From Eubacterium ruminantium (lineage in GTDB: Bacteria > Bacillota > Clostridia > Lachnospirales > Lachnospiraceae): a stretch of 64,000 nucleotides of DNA. Numbering within the stretch: the stretch's first letter is position 1; every line of letters begins with the position of its first letter. Position numbers and translations under genes: made by a program. Location of the stretch: positions 248,001 to 312,000 of the forward strand of contig FNUU01000002.1 in the NCBI GenBank assembly GCA_900108205.1. Direction: 5' to 3'. Shown here piece after piece: positions 43,157-51,349 of the stretch. Below the pieces are notes generated by a model that worked only from the letters and a program-made list of their open reading frames with translations, ran no database searches and was not told the origin of the DNA.

Positions 43157-44512
43157 ATGGATAATAAAGAAAAAGAATTAAGAGAAGAAATACTTGCGAA
43201 GGTTGCGGAATACGCAAGAGAGTTTCATGTAAAGAAGCAGAGTGAAAAGGATGAGAACTTTAAGGAAGGCGACAGAGTACCTTATGCCAGCCGTGTATAT
43301 GACGAGAAGGAAATGGTAAATCTGGTAGACTCTGCGCTGGAATTCTGGCTTACAGCAGGAAGATATTCCGAGGAGTTTGAGAAGAAATTCGGTGAGTATC
43401 TGGGAATAAAGTTTGTGAGCCTTGTAAACTCCGGCTCAAGTGCAAACCTGATAGCATTTGCGGCGCTTACTTCACCGCTGCTCGGGGAGAGGGCGCTCAG
43501 ACCGGGAGATGAGGTTATAACTGTAGCGGCAGGATTTCCGACGACGGTTAATCCTATAATCCAGTACGGCTGTGTGCCGGTATTTCTTGATGTTGATATT
43601 CCGGGATACAGTGTGAAGACGGAGATGCTCGAGGAGGCGCTTTCAGATAAGACCAAGGCGGTCATGATGGCGCATACTCTGGGAAATCCATTTAATATTA
43701 AGGCAGTAAAGGAGGTCTGTGATAAACACGGACTCTGGCTGGTTGAGGATAACTGCGATTCTCTTGGATCGCTTTATACCATAGACGGTGTTACTAAGCA
43801 GACCGGTACTATCGGTGATATCGGTACTTCTTCGTTCTACCCTCCACACCACATGACTATGGGAGAGGGAGGAGCGGTATATACAAATAATCCGCTGCTT
43901 CATAAGATCATAAGGTCTATGCGTGACTGGGGAAGAGACTGTATCTGCCCTCCGGGAAGAGATAATTTCTGCGGTCACAGATATGATGGAACCTATGGCG
44001 AGCTGCCAAAGGGTTATGATCATAAATACGTTTATTCGCATTTTGGATATAATCTCAAAGCTACAGATATGCAGGCAGCTGTAGGTGTGGCTCAGCTGGA
44101 GAAATTCCCTGGCTTTGCAGCGAAGAGACGTGAGAATTTTAAATATTTATATGACAAGCTCGTAGCCGGCGGCGCAGGTGAAAAGCTTATTCTCCCTGTT
44201 GCCGAGGAAAATTCCGATCCTTGCTGGTTTGGCTTTATAGTTACCTGCCGTGAAGGCGTAGACAGAAAGAAAGTAGTTCCGTATATTGAGTCAAAGAATG
44301 TTCAGACAAGAATGCTCTTTGCAGGAAACCTCATCAAGCATCCTTGTTTTGATGAAATGAGGGCTTCCGGCAAAGGCTTCCGTGTAGTCGGTAATCTGGA
44401 TAATACAGACCGCATCATGGATAACAGCTTCTGGGTAGGAGTATATCCGGGAATGACAAAGGCGAAGCTGGATTATATGGCCAAGGTCATCCTTGAGGCT
44501 ATAGAGCAGTAA
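43157..44512 (+). CDS. rfbH: CDP-4-keto-6-deoxyglucose 3-dehydrase (E1)
   Basis: PMP- and [2Fe-2S]-dependent enzyme that removes the C3 hydroxyl of CDP-4-keto-6-deoxyglucose, leading to 3,6-dideoxyhexoses. 451 residues, as in known RfbH/AscC/DdhC. The DegT/DnrJ fold is clear, and the usual PLP lysine is replaced by His231 in SFYPPHHMTMGEGG, the diagnostic change. RDCICPPGRDNFCGH holds three closely spaced Cys for the iron-sulfur cluster. It normally needs the E3 reductase (AscD/RfbI/DdhD), which is not in this window. ATG 43157 follows AAGGGGA. Confidence 0.95.
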   Translation: MDNKEKELREEILAKVAEYAREFHVKKQSEKDENFKEGDRVPYASRVYDEKEMVNLVDSALEFWLTAGRYSEEFEKKFGEYLGIKFVSLVNSGSSANLIAFAALTSPLLGERALRPGDEVITVAAGFPTTVNPIIQYGCVPVFLDVDIPGYSVKTEMLEEALSDKTKAVMMAHTLGNPFNIKAVKEVCDKHGLWLVEDNCDSLGSLYTIDGVTKQTGTIGDIGTSSFYPPHHMTMGEGGAVYTNNPLLHKIIRSMRDWGRDCICPPGRDNFCGHRYDGTYGELPKGYDHKYVYSHFGYNLKATDMQAAVGVAQLEKFPGFAAKRRENFKYLYDKLVAGGAGEKLILPVAEENSDPCWFGFIVTCREGVDRKKVVPYIESKNVQTRMLFAGNLIKHPCFDEMRASGKGFRVVGNLDNTDRIMDNSFWVGVYPGMTKAKLDYMAKVILEAIEQ

Positions 44513-44571
44513 TTATATTTATTGTATTGAATAATATGTCGGAATGGCCGGGACAGATGTATGGTTTATAC

Positions 44572-44650
44572 TGAATTATGATTCGGAAACTGAGCCGGAC
44601 TATGGTTCAGAAACGGAGCCGGATCATGGTTCAGAATATTGCTGAATTAT
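44572..44650. repeat. 24-bp tandem repeat at the 3' end of the Uma2 gene
   Basis: Units ATGATTCGGAAACTGAGCCG, ATGGTTCAGAAACGGAGCCG, a diverged ATGGTTCAGAATATTGCTGA and ATGATTCGGGATCAGG follow each other. The last unit codes for the PDPES end of the minus-strand protein, so the repeat grew outward from the coding 3' end. Confidence 0.6.
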
Positions 44651-45507
44651 GATTCGGGATCAGGCCGGGGTGTTTCCTCATACAGGAAGCTGATCTTTTC
44701 AAATATTTTTTTGAAATCGACTTTACATCTGCCGTCCCAGATACCTACCGGAATAGTATCATTGAAGGTATATTCAGTCGATTTGTCAGATTTGGCAAAT
44801 TCATATACCCAGATGAGCTTTTCTTCGGGGATAATGATCCAGTATTCTCTGACACCGGCATTTTTATATTTTTTCAGCTTTCTGTTGGTATCCATATACC
44901 AGTTGCTTGGTGACAGAACTTCGATGATAAGGTCCGGAGCGCCTACCACTCTAGCCTTGATGATCTTATTCCTGTCACAGACTACAAGGACATCCGGCTG
45001 GACCATGGTTTTATCGTCGCAGTCCAGTTGTACATCCGTCGGTGCGATCGATGGAACACAGGGACCGCCGTTTGCATCAATAAAGTTTTCAAAAATATTA
45101 AATATAATTCCACCAATTCTCTGATGCAGGAAGGTTGGTGCTGCCATATCATAGAAGACTCCGTCGATCATTTCGATGCGGGTACCTTCAGGCAGAGCCA
45201 GATAGTCCTTCAGGGTTTTGTTCTCGTAGGAGTTGATCTTCAGCGCACCGGTGCCGTATTCATTGCCGTAGGAAGAGGTCTCGGCAACCATGTCTGTATT
45301 GTGAAAACTTGGGACAATTGGAGCACAGATATTGTCAAAGGCTTTACTGAGGGCAATTATCGTCTGGTGCCTTGGTGTGGAAGTTATGCCGCTGAATACC
45401 TTCTGGACTGTACTTAAAGGAACTCCCGAAACAGTGGCAATAAGCTGGCTGGACAAGCCATATTCTTTTTTCATGATCAGCATTTCGTCGATAGTATAAA
45501 TAGCCAT
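44647..45507 (-). CDS. Uma2 (DUF820) family nuclease-like protein with N-terminal HTH
   Basis: 286 residues from the start at 45507, chosen because GGAGG lies 6 bases before it on the minus strand; an in-frame ATG at 45537 lacks this. Residues 1-70 look like an XRE-type helix-turn-helix (SSQLIATVSGVPLSTVQKVF). From about 95 the Uma2/PD-(D/E)XK-like domain follows: GTRIEMIDGVFYDMA, PDVLVV, GAPDLIIEVLSPSN (acidic residue plus Glu-Val-Leu-Ser) and KLKKYKNAGVREYWII. The cellular role of Uma2 proteins is not settled. Confidence 0.85.
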   Translation of the reverse strand: MAIYTIDEMLIMKKEYGLSSQLIATVSGVPLSTVQKVFSGITSTPRHQTIIALSKAFDNICAPIVPSFHNTDMVAETSSYGNEYGTGALKINSYENKTLKDYLALPEGTRIEMIDGVFYDMAAPTFLHQRIGGIIFNIFENFIDANGGPCVPSIAPTDVQLDCDDKTMVQPDVLVVCDRNKIIKARVVGAPDLIIEVLSPSNWYMDTNRKLKKYKNAGVREYWIIIPEEKLIWVYEFAKSDKSTEYTFNDTIPVGIWDGRCKVDFKKIFEKISFLYEETPRPDPES

Positions 45508-45730
45508 GGTGTTACCTCCTTCTATGGTAAAATACATATGTGGAATAAAAAATTAACAGTATCCACTTTACGGTATTACGTTACGAATAAATGTGGTCAG
45601 GTGTTTAAATCGTCCTAGCCTATTCCATTATATATCCATTTTGAAAGAACGTCAATATAGATGGAAATATAATGGAATAAATATGGAACGAGAATGGAAT
45701 GGGCGCGGAAATTATACGAAATACGGAATA

Positions 45731-45760
45731 TTGGAGACGAGAAGCAAAAAAAACAATAAA
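45731..45760 (+). repeat. Fragment of the two-hairpin repeat
   Basis: GACGAGAAGCAAAAAAAACA matches only the first ~16 bases of the repeat. Lies just before the decarboxylase gene. Confidence 0.3.
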
Positions 45761-45780
45761 ATTAAAACTTTGGTAAGCAA

Positions 45781-47784
45781 ATGACAGAATATATAAATGA
45801 TACCATAAATGAATATTTGAAAAATGCTACCCGGGGTGAGGGAAATAAATATCCATGGCATATGCCGGGACATAAGAGAAAGAAGGCACCCTGGGCGTAT
45901 TCCTGTGAGCCTGAGGGAGAGATGGCGCACTGGGCGGATTCCTGTGGTTCCGAGGAGGAAGCAGGAGGAATGGACGTTGCAAAAACCGATGCGGGAACTC
46001 TGTTCGGAAGAGATTTTACAGAGGTTCCGGGGCTGGATGACCTTCATCATCCTGAAGAAATGATAAAGCAGTCCATGGAGGAGGCAGCGAAGGTTTACGG
46101 TTCCTTTAAAACATATTACCTCGTAAATGGTTCCACCTCAGGAAATCTGGCAGCAATTTTCGCCTGCACCGCTCTTAAACAAGACAGTGGCCGGAAGAAG
46201 GCAATCATAATAGCCAGAAACTGTCATAAGTCAGTATTTAATGCTATGAGCCTGCTGGATGTGAAACCGATATACATTTATCCTTCTGTATCAAATGAGA
46301 TCAGTATTGATGGATGTATAGATCCGGCGGATATCCAAAAGGCGGTGGAGAAGAATACAAATCTGGATATCTGTGGCTGTGTCATTACCTCGCCTACCTA
46401 TGAGGGAGTTATTTCGGATATAAAGAGTATCAGTGAAATCCTGCATAAGGCGGGGATTCCGCTTATTGTGGATGAGGCGCATGGAGCGCATTTTCCGTTT
46501 TATGTGTCTGGTGATCTCGGATGTGAGCATGAAGTGGGCGTGTGCATAGAAACCGGTGGAATACCGAGCGTGTGCATAGAATCCGGTGGAATACCGGAAC
46601 AGAGCGTGTGTATAGAATCCGGCGGTGCACGGGAAGAGGTTGTAAATGAGAATTATGGTGATGTATCGGGACAGATAGATAATAAAAACAGCGGTGGTTA
46701 TGCAGAAGCTGCCTGTGATGATCATGGTAATGCACTGAAAAATGGATATCCTGTCAGCGCTCTATATCTCGGGGCGGATATTGTGGTCGAAAGCCTTCAT
46801 AAAACCTTGCCGTGTTATACGCAGACGGCGGTGCTGCATATTGCGGATGATAACTTTTCGACAGCCGGCATCAGTCAGGATAATGAAGCACAAATGAAGA
46901 ACATCAACAAAACAGAGGATATTCAAACAATAACCGGCTGCCGCGGTGATAATAATACGAAAAAGAAAAACAGCAGTAAAAAATGCTGTAACAGCGAGCT
47001 TCTTGCAGAGAGTGTGGAGAAATATCTTCGCATTTTCCAGAGCAGCTCGCCTTCCTATATTTTTCTGCAGGCTATGGAAAAATGTATTTCCTGGTGCAGC
47101 GATAACAGGCTGAAGTTCCGGGAGCATTTTGAAAGGATCCTCAGATTTCGCAGGAGGATAGCTGATGCGGGGTTCCGGAATGTTAAACCATTTGAGCTTA
47201 CATGTGAGCTGGGGGTGCTATCAACCGGCGGTGCATTTGAAATGAGCGGCACAGCTGCGATAACTCAGATTGATAAGAGGTATACCGGGAAGTATTCCTC
47301 TGTATATACAGCGTCTCAGGATTCAACACGCCTGGTTTTTATGGTACGTGGCATTTCCGGCAAAAAGGCAGCAGAAATCCTTGAGGCAGAAAGCGGCATA
47401 GTTGTTGAAATGGCAGGAGCGGACTATGTTACTGCAATATCAACGGTTATGGACAGTGAGGAGGATTTTGAATATCTTTTTAAAGCGTTGAAAAAACTGG
47501 ATGAAATGATAGATATTTTGGGACGGCAGCTGAAGGAAAAAACAGAAACCGGTAAAAATCAAAATTCGGAGGATCAAACCGGTGTGCTTCAGACAATTAT
47601 GGTAAGCACGGAGGATGGAGAAATCCCGCTGGAGGAGGCTGCCGGAAAAAGGATAACAGATTATCTATATGTTTATCCGCCTGGAATTCCGATAATAGCG
47701 CCATTTGAGATCATAGAAGAAAGGCATATAGCGGAGATAAAACACGATATCATCGCCGGATTTAATATTTATTCAAAGGGATAG
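45781..47784 (+). CDS. Orn/Lys/Arg decarboxylase-like PLP enzyme with three repeat-rich insertions
   Basis: 667 residues against about 480 for the short YaaO/SpeA-like relatives. The PLP core is intact: WHMPGHKR, TDAGTLFGRDFTEVPGLDDLHHP, NGSTSGNLAAI, DEAHGAHFPF (Asp231) and SLHKTLP (Lys near 340). Extra material sits at about 36-64 (two imperfect copies of A.WA.SCE.EGE), at about 246-322 (three copies of VCIE(T/S)GG, then Asn/Gly-rich) and at about 355-405 (Asn/Lys-rich). All three lie between core elements, as surface loops. The protein should make a polyamine precursor (agmatine, cadaverine or putrescine). The start has only a weak ribosome site. Confidence 0.85.
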   Translation: MTEYINDTINEYLKNATRGEGNKYPWHMPGHKRKKAPWAYSCEPEGEMAHWADSCGSEEEAGGMDVAKTDAGTLFGRDFTEVPGLDDLHHPEEMIKQSMEEAAKVYGSFKTYYLVNGSTSGNLAAIFACTALKQDSGRKKAIIIARNCHKSVFNAMSLLDVKPIYIYPSVSNEISIDGCIDPADIQKAVEKNTNLDICGCVITSPTYEGVISDIKSISEILHKAGIPLIVDEAHGAHFPFYVSGDLGCEHEVGVCIETGGIPSVCIESGGIPEQSVCIESGGAREEVVNENYGDVSGQIDNKNSGGYAEAACDDHGNALKNGYPVSALYLGADIVVESLHKTLPCYTQTAVLHIADDNFSTAGISQDNEAQMKNINKTEDIQTITGCRGDNNTKKKNSSKKCCNSELLAESVEKYLRIFQSSSPSYIFLQAMEKCISWCSDNRLKFREHFERILRFRRRIADAGFRNVKPFELTCELGVLSTGGAFEMSGTAAITQIDKRYTGKYSSVYTASQDSTRLVFMVRGISGKKAAEILEAESGIVVEMAGADYVTAISTVMDSEEDFEYLFKALKKLDEMIDILGRQLKEKTETGKNQNSEDQTGVLQTIMVSTEDGEIPLEEAAGKRITDYLYVYPPGIPIIAPFEIIEERHIAEIKHDIIAGFNIYSKG

Positions 47785-47786
47785 AG

Positions 47787-47880
47787 TCCGGCAGTTTCCG
47801 ATAGTATCAGGCGGTATTCGACAGCGTTAGACGGTATTCGGTAGCATCCGACAGTATCCGACGGTGTTCGATAGTATCCG
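47787..47880 (+). repeat. 10-bp tandem repeat, about ten units
   Basis: Beginning 3 bases after the decarboxylase stop, the sequence repeats in exact 10-base steps: TCCGGCAGTT, TCCGATAGTA, TCAGGCGGTA, TTCGACAGCG, TTAGACGGTA, TTCGGTAGCA, TCCGACAGTA, TCCGACGGTG, TTCGATAGTA, TCCGGTCTTC. Consensus T(C/T)CG(A/G)(C/T)(A/G)GTA. The length never varies although bases do. Confidence 0.85.
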
Positions 47881-48010
47881 GTCTTCCGTTTCATTATAGA
47901 CATGAACGGTGTAAAAATGTTATAATGATATTTATTGAATTTGTCTGTATATTTGTATACATTATACATGGCATAAATCCGGATGATCGAAAAAATGGGA
48001 AAAGAGAAAA

Positions 48011-48964
48011 ATGATCGAGAAGAAGGCATTTGGAAAAGTTAATCTTGGACTTGATATAATCGGACAGCGTGAGGACGGATATCATCTTGTGAGGATGATC
48101 ATGCAGTCGGTGGATATTTTTGATATATTGACTTTTGAAATAATACCATCCAAAAGTCCGGATGAGCAGACAGACGATAATAAAACCGGTATTGATGAGC
48201 AGGCAGACAAAAGAGAAACCGAGAGAAAAAAACCAGAGATAATAATAACGGCCACCAATGATCCGACGCTTTCTCTGGGAGAAGACAACCTGATCTATAA
48301 AGCCTGCAGGGTGCTTCTCGACAGATTCGGAATACGTGAGGGCGTGAAGGTTACACTGACGAAAAACATTCCGATTGCCGCAGGGATGGCAGGAGGAAGC
48401 AGTGATTGCGCGGCTGCCCTGAAGGGCGTAAATGAATTATTTGACCTTGGACTTTCTGAGGAAGAGTTACGAGATATAGGTGTGACTTTGGGAGCGGATG
48501 TGCCTTACTGCATAATGGGCGGCACTGCGTTATCTGAAGGAATAGGTGAAAAACTGACAAGGCTGCCGGATATTCCGGAGGTTGTTTTTCTGATAGCAAA
48601 GCCGGAATTTGGTATATCCACAAAGGAAGCCTACGGCGCATTTGACAGTATTCCTTCCGCAGAGGTCATACATCCTGATATAGATGGCATGACAGAAGCA
48701 GTTAAAGCAGGAGACATTTCAGGCATTACCAAAAGGCTCGGAAATGTCCTTGAACAGGCGTCGATACCTTCACATCCGTCTATTGAAGAGATAAAGAATC
48801 TCATGAAGGAAAACGGAGCCGAAAATGCCCTTATGAGCGGCAGCGGACCTACGGTTTTCGGAATATTTAAAGACAGCGAAACTTCATGGAAGGCGCTGGA
48901 CGTGCTGCGGGAATCCGGACTTGCGTCAGAGCTTTTCGTAGCAGGGATTGCAAAAAAGGGATAA
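48011..48964 (+). CDS. ispE: 4-diphosphocytidyl-2-C-methyl-D-erythritol kinase
   Basis: ATP-dependent kinase of the MEP isoprenoid pathway. 317 residues; GHMP-kinase motifs KAFGKVNLGLDI at the N-terminus (IspE signature), PIAAGMAGGSSDCAAAL (ATP loop, about 121-137) and LMSGSGPTVFGIF near the end. A charged insertion at about 50-76 (DEQTDDNKTGIDEQADKRE) makes it ~25 residues longer than usual and lies in a loop after the first strands. ATG 48011 follows AAAAGAGAA. First gene of the housekeeping run. Confidence 0.94.
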   Translation: MIEKKAFGKVNLGLDIIGQREDGYHLVRMIMQSVDIFDILTFEIIPSKSPDEQTDDNKTGIDEQADKRETERKKPEIIITATNDPTLSLGEDNLIYKACRVLLDRFGIREGVKVTLTKNIPIAAGMAGGSSDCAAALKGVNELFDLGLSEEELRDIGVTLGADVPYCIMGGTALSEGIGEKLTRLPDIPEVVFLIAKPEFGISTKEAYGAFDSIPSAEVIHPDIDGMTEAVKAGDISGITKRLGNVLEQASIPSHPSIEEIKNLMKENGAENALMSGSGPTVFGIFKDSETSWKALDVLRESGLASELFVAGIAKKG

Positions 48965-48996
48965 TGTGGGAAATAAAACAACAGGAGTTTTGATAT

Positions 48997-49674
48997 ATGA
49001 AGCTGGAAATGAATCCAAATGAATACCTTCCTCTTCGAGAGGTTGTATTCAAAACATTAAGAAATGCAATAATTAAGGGTGAATTTATGCCGGGAGAGCG
49101 TCTCATGGAGGAAAGGATCGCGGCTAACCTCGGGGTAAGCAGAACCCCTGTCAGAGAGGCTATAAGAATGCTTGAACTTGAGGGACTTGTTGTGATGATC
49201 CCTCGAAAGGGAGCTGAGGTTGCCCGTATTACGGTAAAGGATCTCAGGGATGCGCTGGAAGTCAGAATGGCGCTTGAGGAGCTTTCTGTAAATCTTGCAT
49301 GCGAGAGAATAACCGATGAAGGTAAGAAAAAGCTTCTTACAGCGGGAGTGGAATTCAAGGAAGCTATTAATTCCAAGCTGGTGCCAGCCATAGTGGAGAA
49401 GGACGAGCAGTTCCACGATGTTATATTTGAGGCATCTCAGAATCAGAGGCTGATATCCATGGCCATGAATCTTCGTGAGAAGGTTTACAGATACAGATTC
49501 GAGTATGTTAAGGTTTTCAGTTACCATGATAAGCTTATAACAGAACATGACGAGATAACCAAGGCAATCCTCCGAGGAGATAAGGAAATGGCTGAGAGGG
49601 TTATGCGTAAGCACATTTACGATCAGGAGCAGATAGTTATTCAGAATACGCTTTTGGAAAACTCGGGAAAGTAG
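48997..49674 (+). CDS. GntR family regulator, FadR/FCD type
   Basis: 225 residues: an N-terminal winged helix (REVVFKTLRNAIIKGEFMPG, then LGVSRTPVREAIRMLELEGL) and a helical FCD ligand domain with the metal-binding pattern (Asp in VEKDEQFHDVIF, His in EHDEI and RKHI). FCD regulators respond to small organic acids. It lies 32 bp after ispE and 7 bp before tmk, so it is likely cotranscribed with both; the same ispE-gntR adjacency is common in Lachnospiraceae. Target unknown. Confidence 0.92.
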   Translation: MKLEMNPNEYLPLREVVFKTLRNAIIKGEFMPGERLMEERIAANLGVSRTPVREAIRMLELEGLVVMIPRKGAEVARITVKDLRDALEVRMALEELSVNLACERITDEGKKKLLTAGVEFKEAINSKLVPAIVEKDEQFHDVIFEASQNQRLISMAMNLREKVYRYRFEYVKVFSYHDKLITEHDEITKAILRGDKEMAERVMRKHIYDQEQIVIQNTLLENSGK

Positions 49675-49681
49675 GTAAAGG

Positions 49682-50299
49682 ATGAAGGGAATATTCATTT
49701 CCATGGAAGGACCTGATGGTTCCGGGAAGTCAACTCAGATAGAACTGCTGAGAAAATATTTTATAGATAACGGAAAAGATTGTATAATAACAAGAGAGCC
49801 GGGCGGCACCAGAATAAGCGAGGCCGTAAGAGGGATCATCCTGAACAGGGAGTACACGGAAATGGATTACATGACCGAACTTCTTCTCTATGCATCAGCA
49901 AGGGCTCAGCTGGTTTCAGAGGTCATTATTCCGGCACTGGACGAGGGAAAATGCGTGATCTCGGACCGTTTTGTGGATTCGTCCGCAGTATACCAGGGAA
50001 TCGCAAGAGGGCTCGGAATAGAGACGGTTTATGAGATAAATAAATATGCCACCAAAGGCCGTTTCCCGGATAAAACATTTCTTCTTGACCTTCCTGCTGA
50101 GGTGGGAATCGCAAGGAAGAAGAATCAGGCAGAGCTTGACAGACTTGAGAGTGAGAAGATGGATTTTCATTTGAGAGTAGCTGAGGGCTACAGGGAAATG
50201 GCGGCAAGAGATCCGGAAAGGATAGTAAGGCTGGATGCAACAAAGAGCGTGGAAGAGATTCACGCACAAATTATAGAAGTAATAAACAGTATTATGTAA
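49682..50299 (+). CDS. tmk: Thymidylate kinase
   Basis: Phosphorylates dTMP to dTDP. 205 residues, standard length. P-loop EGPDGSGKST at 9-18, TREPGGT motif, SDRFVDSSAVYQG (DR(F/Y) motif) and a lid KKNQAELDRLESEKMDFH. Spaced 7 bp from the regulator before it and 59 bp from holB, with which tmk is often linked. Confidence 0.96.
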   Translation: MKGIFISMEGPDGSGKSTQIELLRKYFIDNGKDCIITREPGGTRISEAVRGIILNREYTEMDYMTELLLYASARAQLVSEVIIPALDEGKCVISDRFVDSSAVYQGIARGLGIETVYEINKYATKGRFPDKTFLLDLPAEVGIARKKNQAELDRLESEKMDFHLRVAEGYREMAARDPERIVRLDATKSVEEIHAQIIEVINSIM

Positions 50300-50358
50300 T
50301 ATCATCCATGGGGTATGTCAGGAATCAGGAATAAGTAAGTTCAGGGAGGTGCATAAGT

Positions 50359-51348
50359 ATGGATTTTCAGCATATAGTGGGGCATGAAGATATAATCAGA
50401 CATTTTAAGGCGAGCATAGAGATGAACCGCGTAAGCCATGCATATATCATTTGCGGAGAGGCTGACAGCGGACGCAGATCCCTTGCGCTTTCCTTTGCAA
50501 AGACTCTTCAGTGTGAGGAGGGAAAGATAGATCCATGTAATAAATGCAGATCCTGCGTACAGGCGGATTCCGGAAATCATCCGGACATCATTTTTGTGGA
50601 TCATGAGAAGCCACAGCTGGTTTCGGTTGAGGATATCAGAAATAATGTTGTAAATACAATAGATATCAAGCCTTACAGCAGTAAGTACAAGATATACATA
50701 ATAGAAGATGGAGAAATGATGAATATTCCGGCTCAGAATGCGCTTCTGAAGTCTATTGAGGAGCCGCCGCAGTATGCGATAATCATCATTTTGACAACGA
50801 CACTGGACAGGCTGCTGCCAACCATCATTTCAAGATGTATCACTCTTTCTACCAAGCCGGTCAAGGAGAGAGATATCTATGATTATCTGGTGGATAATTT
50901 TAAGATTGACGATAATAAGGCAAACTTCTGCGTTGAATATGCACAGGGCAATCTCGGAAAGGCTATAAAGCTTGCGACAAATGAAGACTATGACAGGCTT
51001 GTGAAGTCTGTTATCAATCTGGAGACCAATATTTATAAGATGGACGCCGAGAGCATTGCGGCGGTCATCACCGATTGCGAGAAGAGCTTTAAGATAAGTA
51101 TGAGTGAGTACCTTGATCTGATGATGGTATGGTACCGTGATATACTGATGCTTAAGGTGACGGGAAAGATAGATAAGATAATGTTCAAGGATCAGATACT
51201 GACCATAAGAGAGCAGTCAAAGTATCTGTCATTTAATGAGCTTGAAGAGAAAGCCAGGGCTGTGGACAGAGCGAAGATAAGGATCGCCGCAAATGCAAAG
51301 CTGGAAGATATCATGAAACTTTTGATAATGACACTTAAGGAGATATAG
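50359..51348 (+). CDS. holB: DNA polymerase III delta prime subunit
   Basis: Clamp-loader subunit. 329 residues: AAA+ fold with HAYIICGEADSGRRSLA in the P-loop place (the Gly-Lys-Thr is lost, as expected for the non-ATPase delta prime), a zinc module with Cys52-like CEEGKIDPCNKCRSC, AQNALLKSIEEPP and sensor 1 SRC. Start ATG 50359 follows GGGAGGTG; the gene ends one base before ricT. Confidence 0.94.
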   Translation: MDFQHIVGHEDIIRHFKASIEMNRVSHAYIICGEADSGRRSLALSFAKTLQCEEGKIDPCNKCRSCVQADSGNHPDIIFVDHEKPQLVSVEDIRNNVVNTIDIKPYSSKYKIYIIEDGEMMNIPAQNALLKSIEEPPQYAIIIILTTTLDRLLPTIISRCITLSTKPVKERDIYDYLVDNFKIDDNKANFCVEYAQGNLGKAIKLATNEDYDRLVKSVINLETNIYKMDAESIAAVITDCEKSFKISMSEYLDLMMVWYRDILMLKVTGKIDKIMFKDQILTIREQSKYLSFNELEEKARAVDRAKIRIAANAKLEDIMKLLIMTLKEI

Positions 51349-51349
51349 A

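Noticed and set aside
44546-44653. Short plus-strand frame reading SETEPDYG repeats
   Set aside because: About 35 codons, no ribosome site; the pattern comes from the 24-bp DNA repeat.
47787-47880. CRISPR-like array
   Set aside because: Units are only 10 bp, contiguous and without spacers; no cas genes nearby.
50359-51348. Lost P-loop in holB as a damaged gene
   Set aside because: Delta prime subunits normally lack ATPase activity and a working P-loop, so this is expected.
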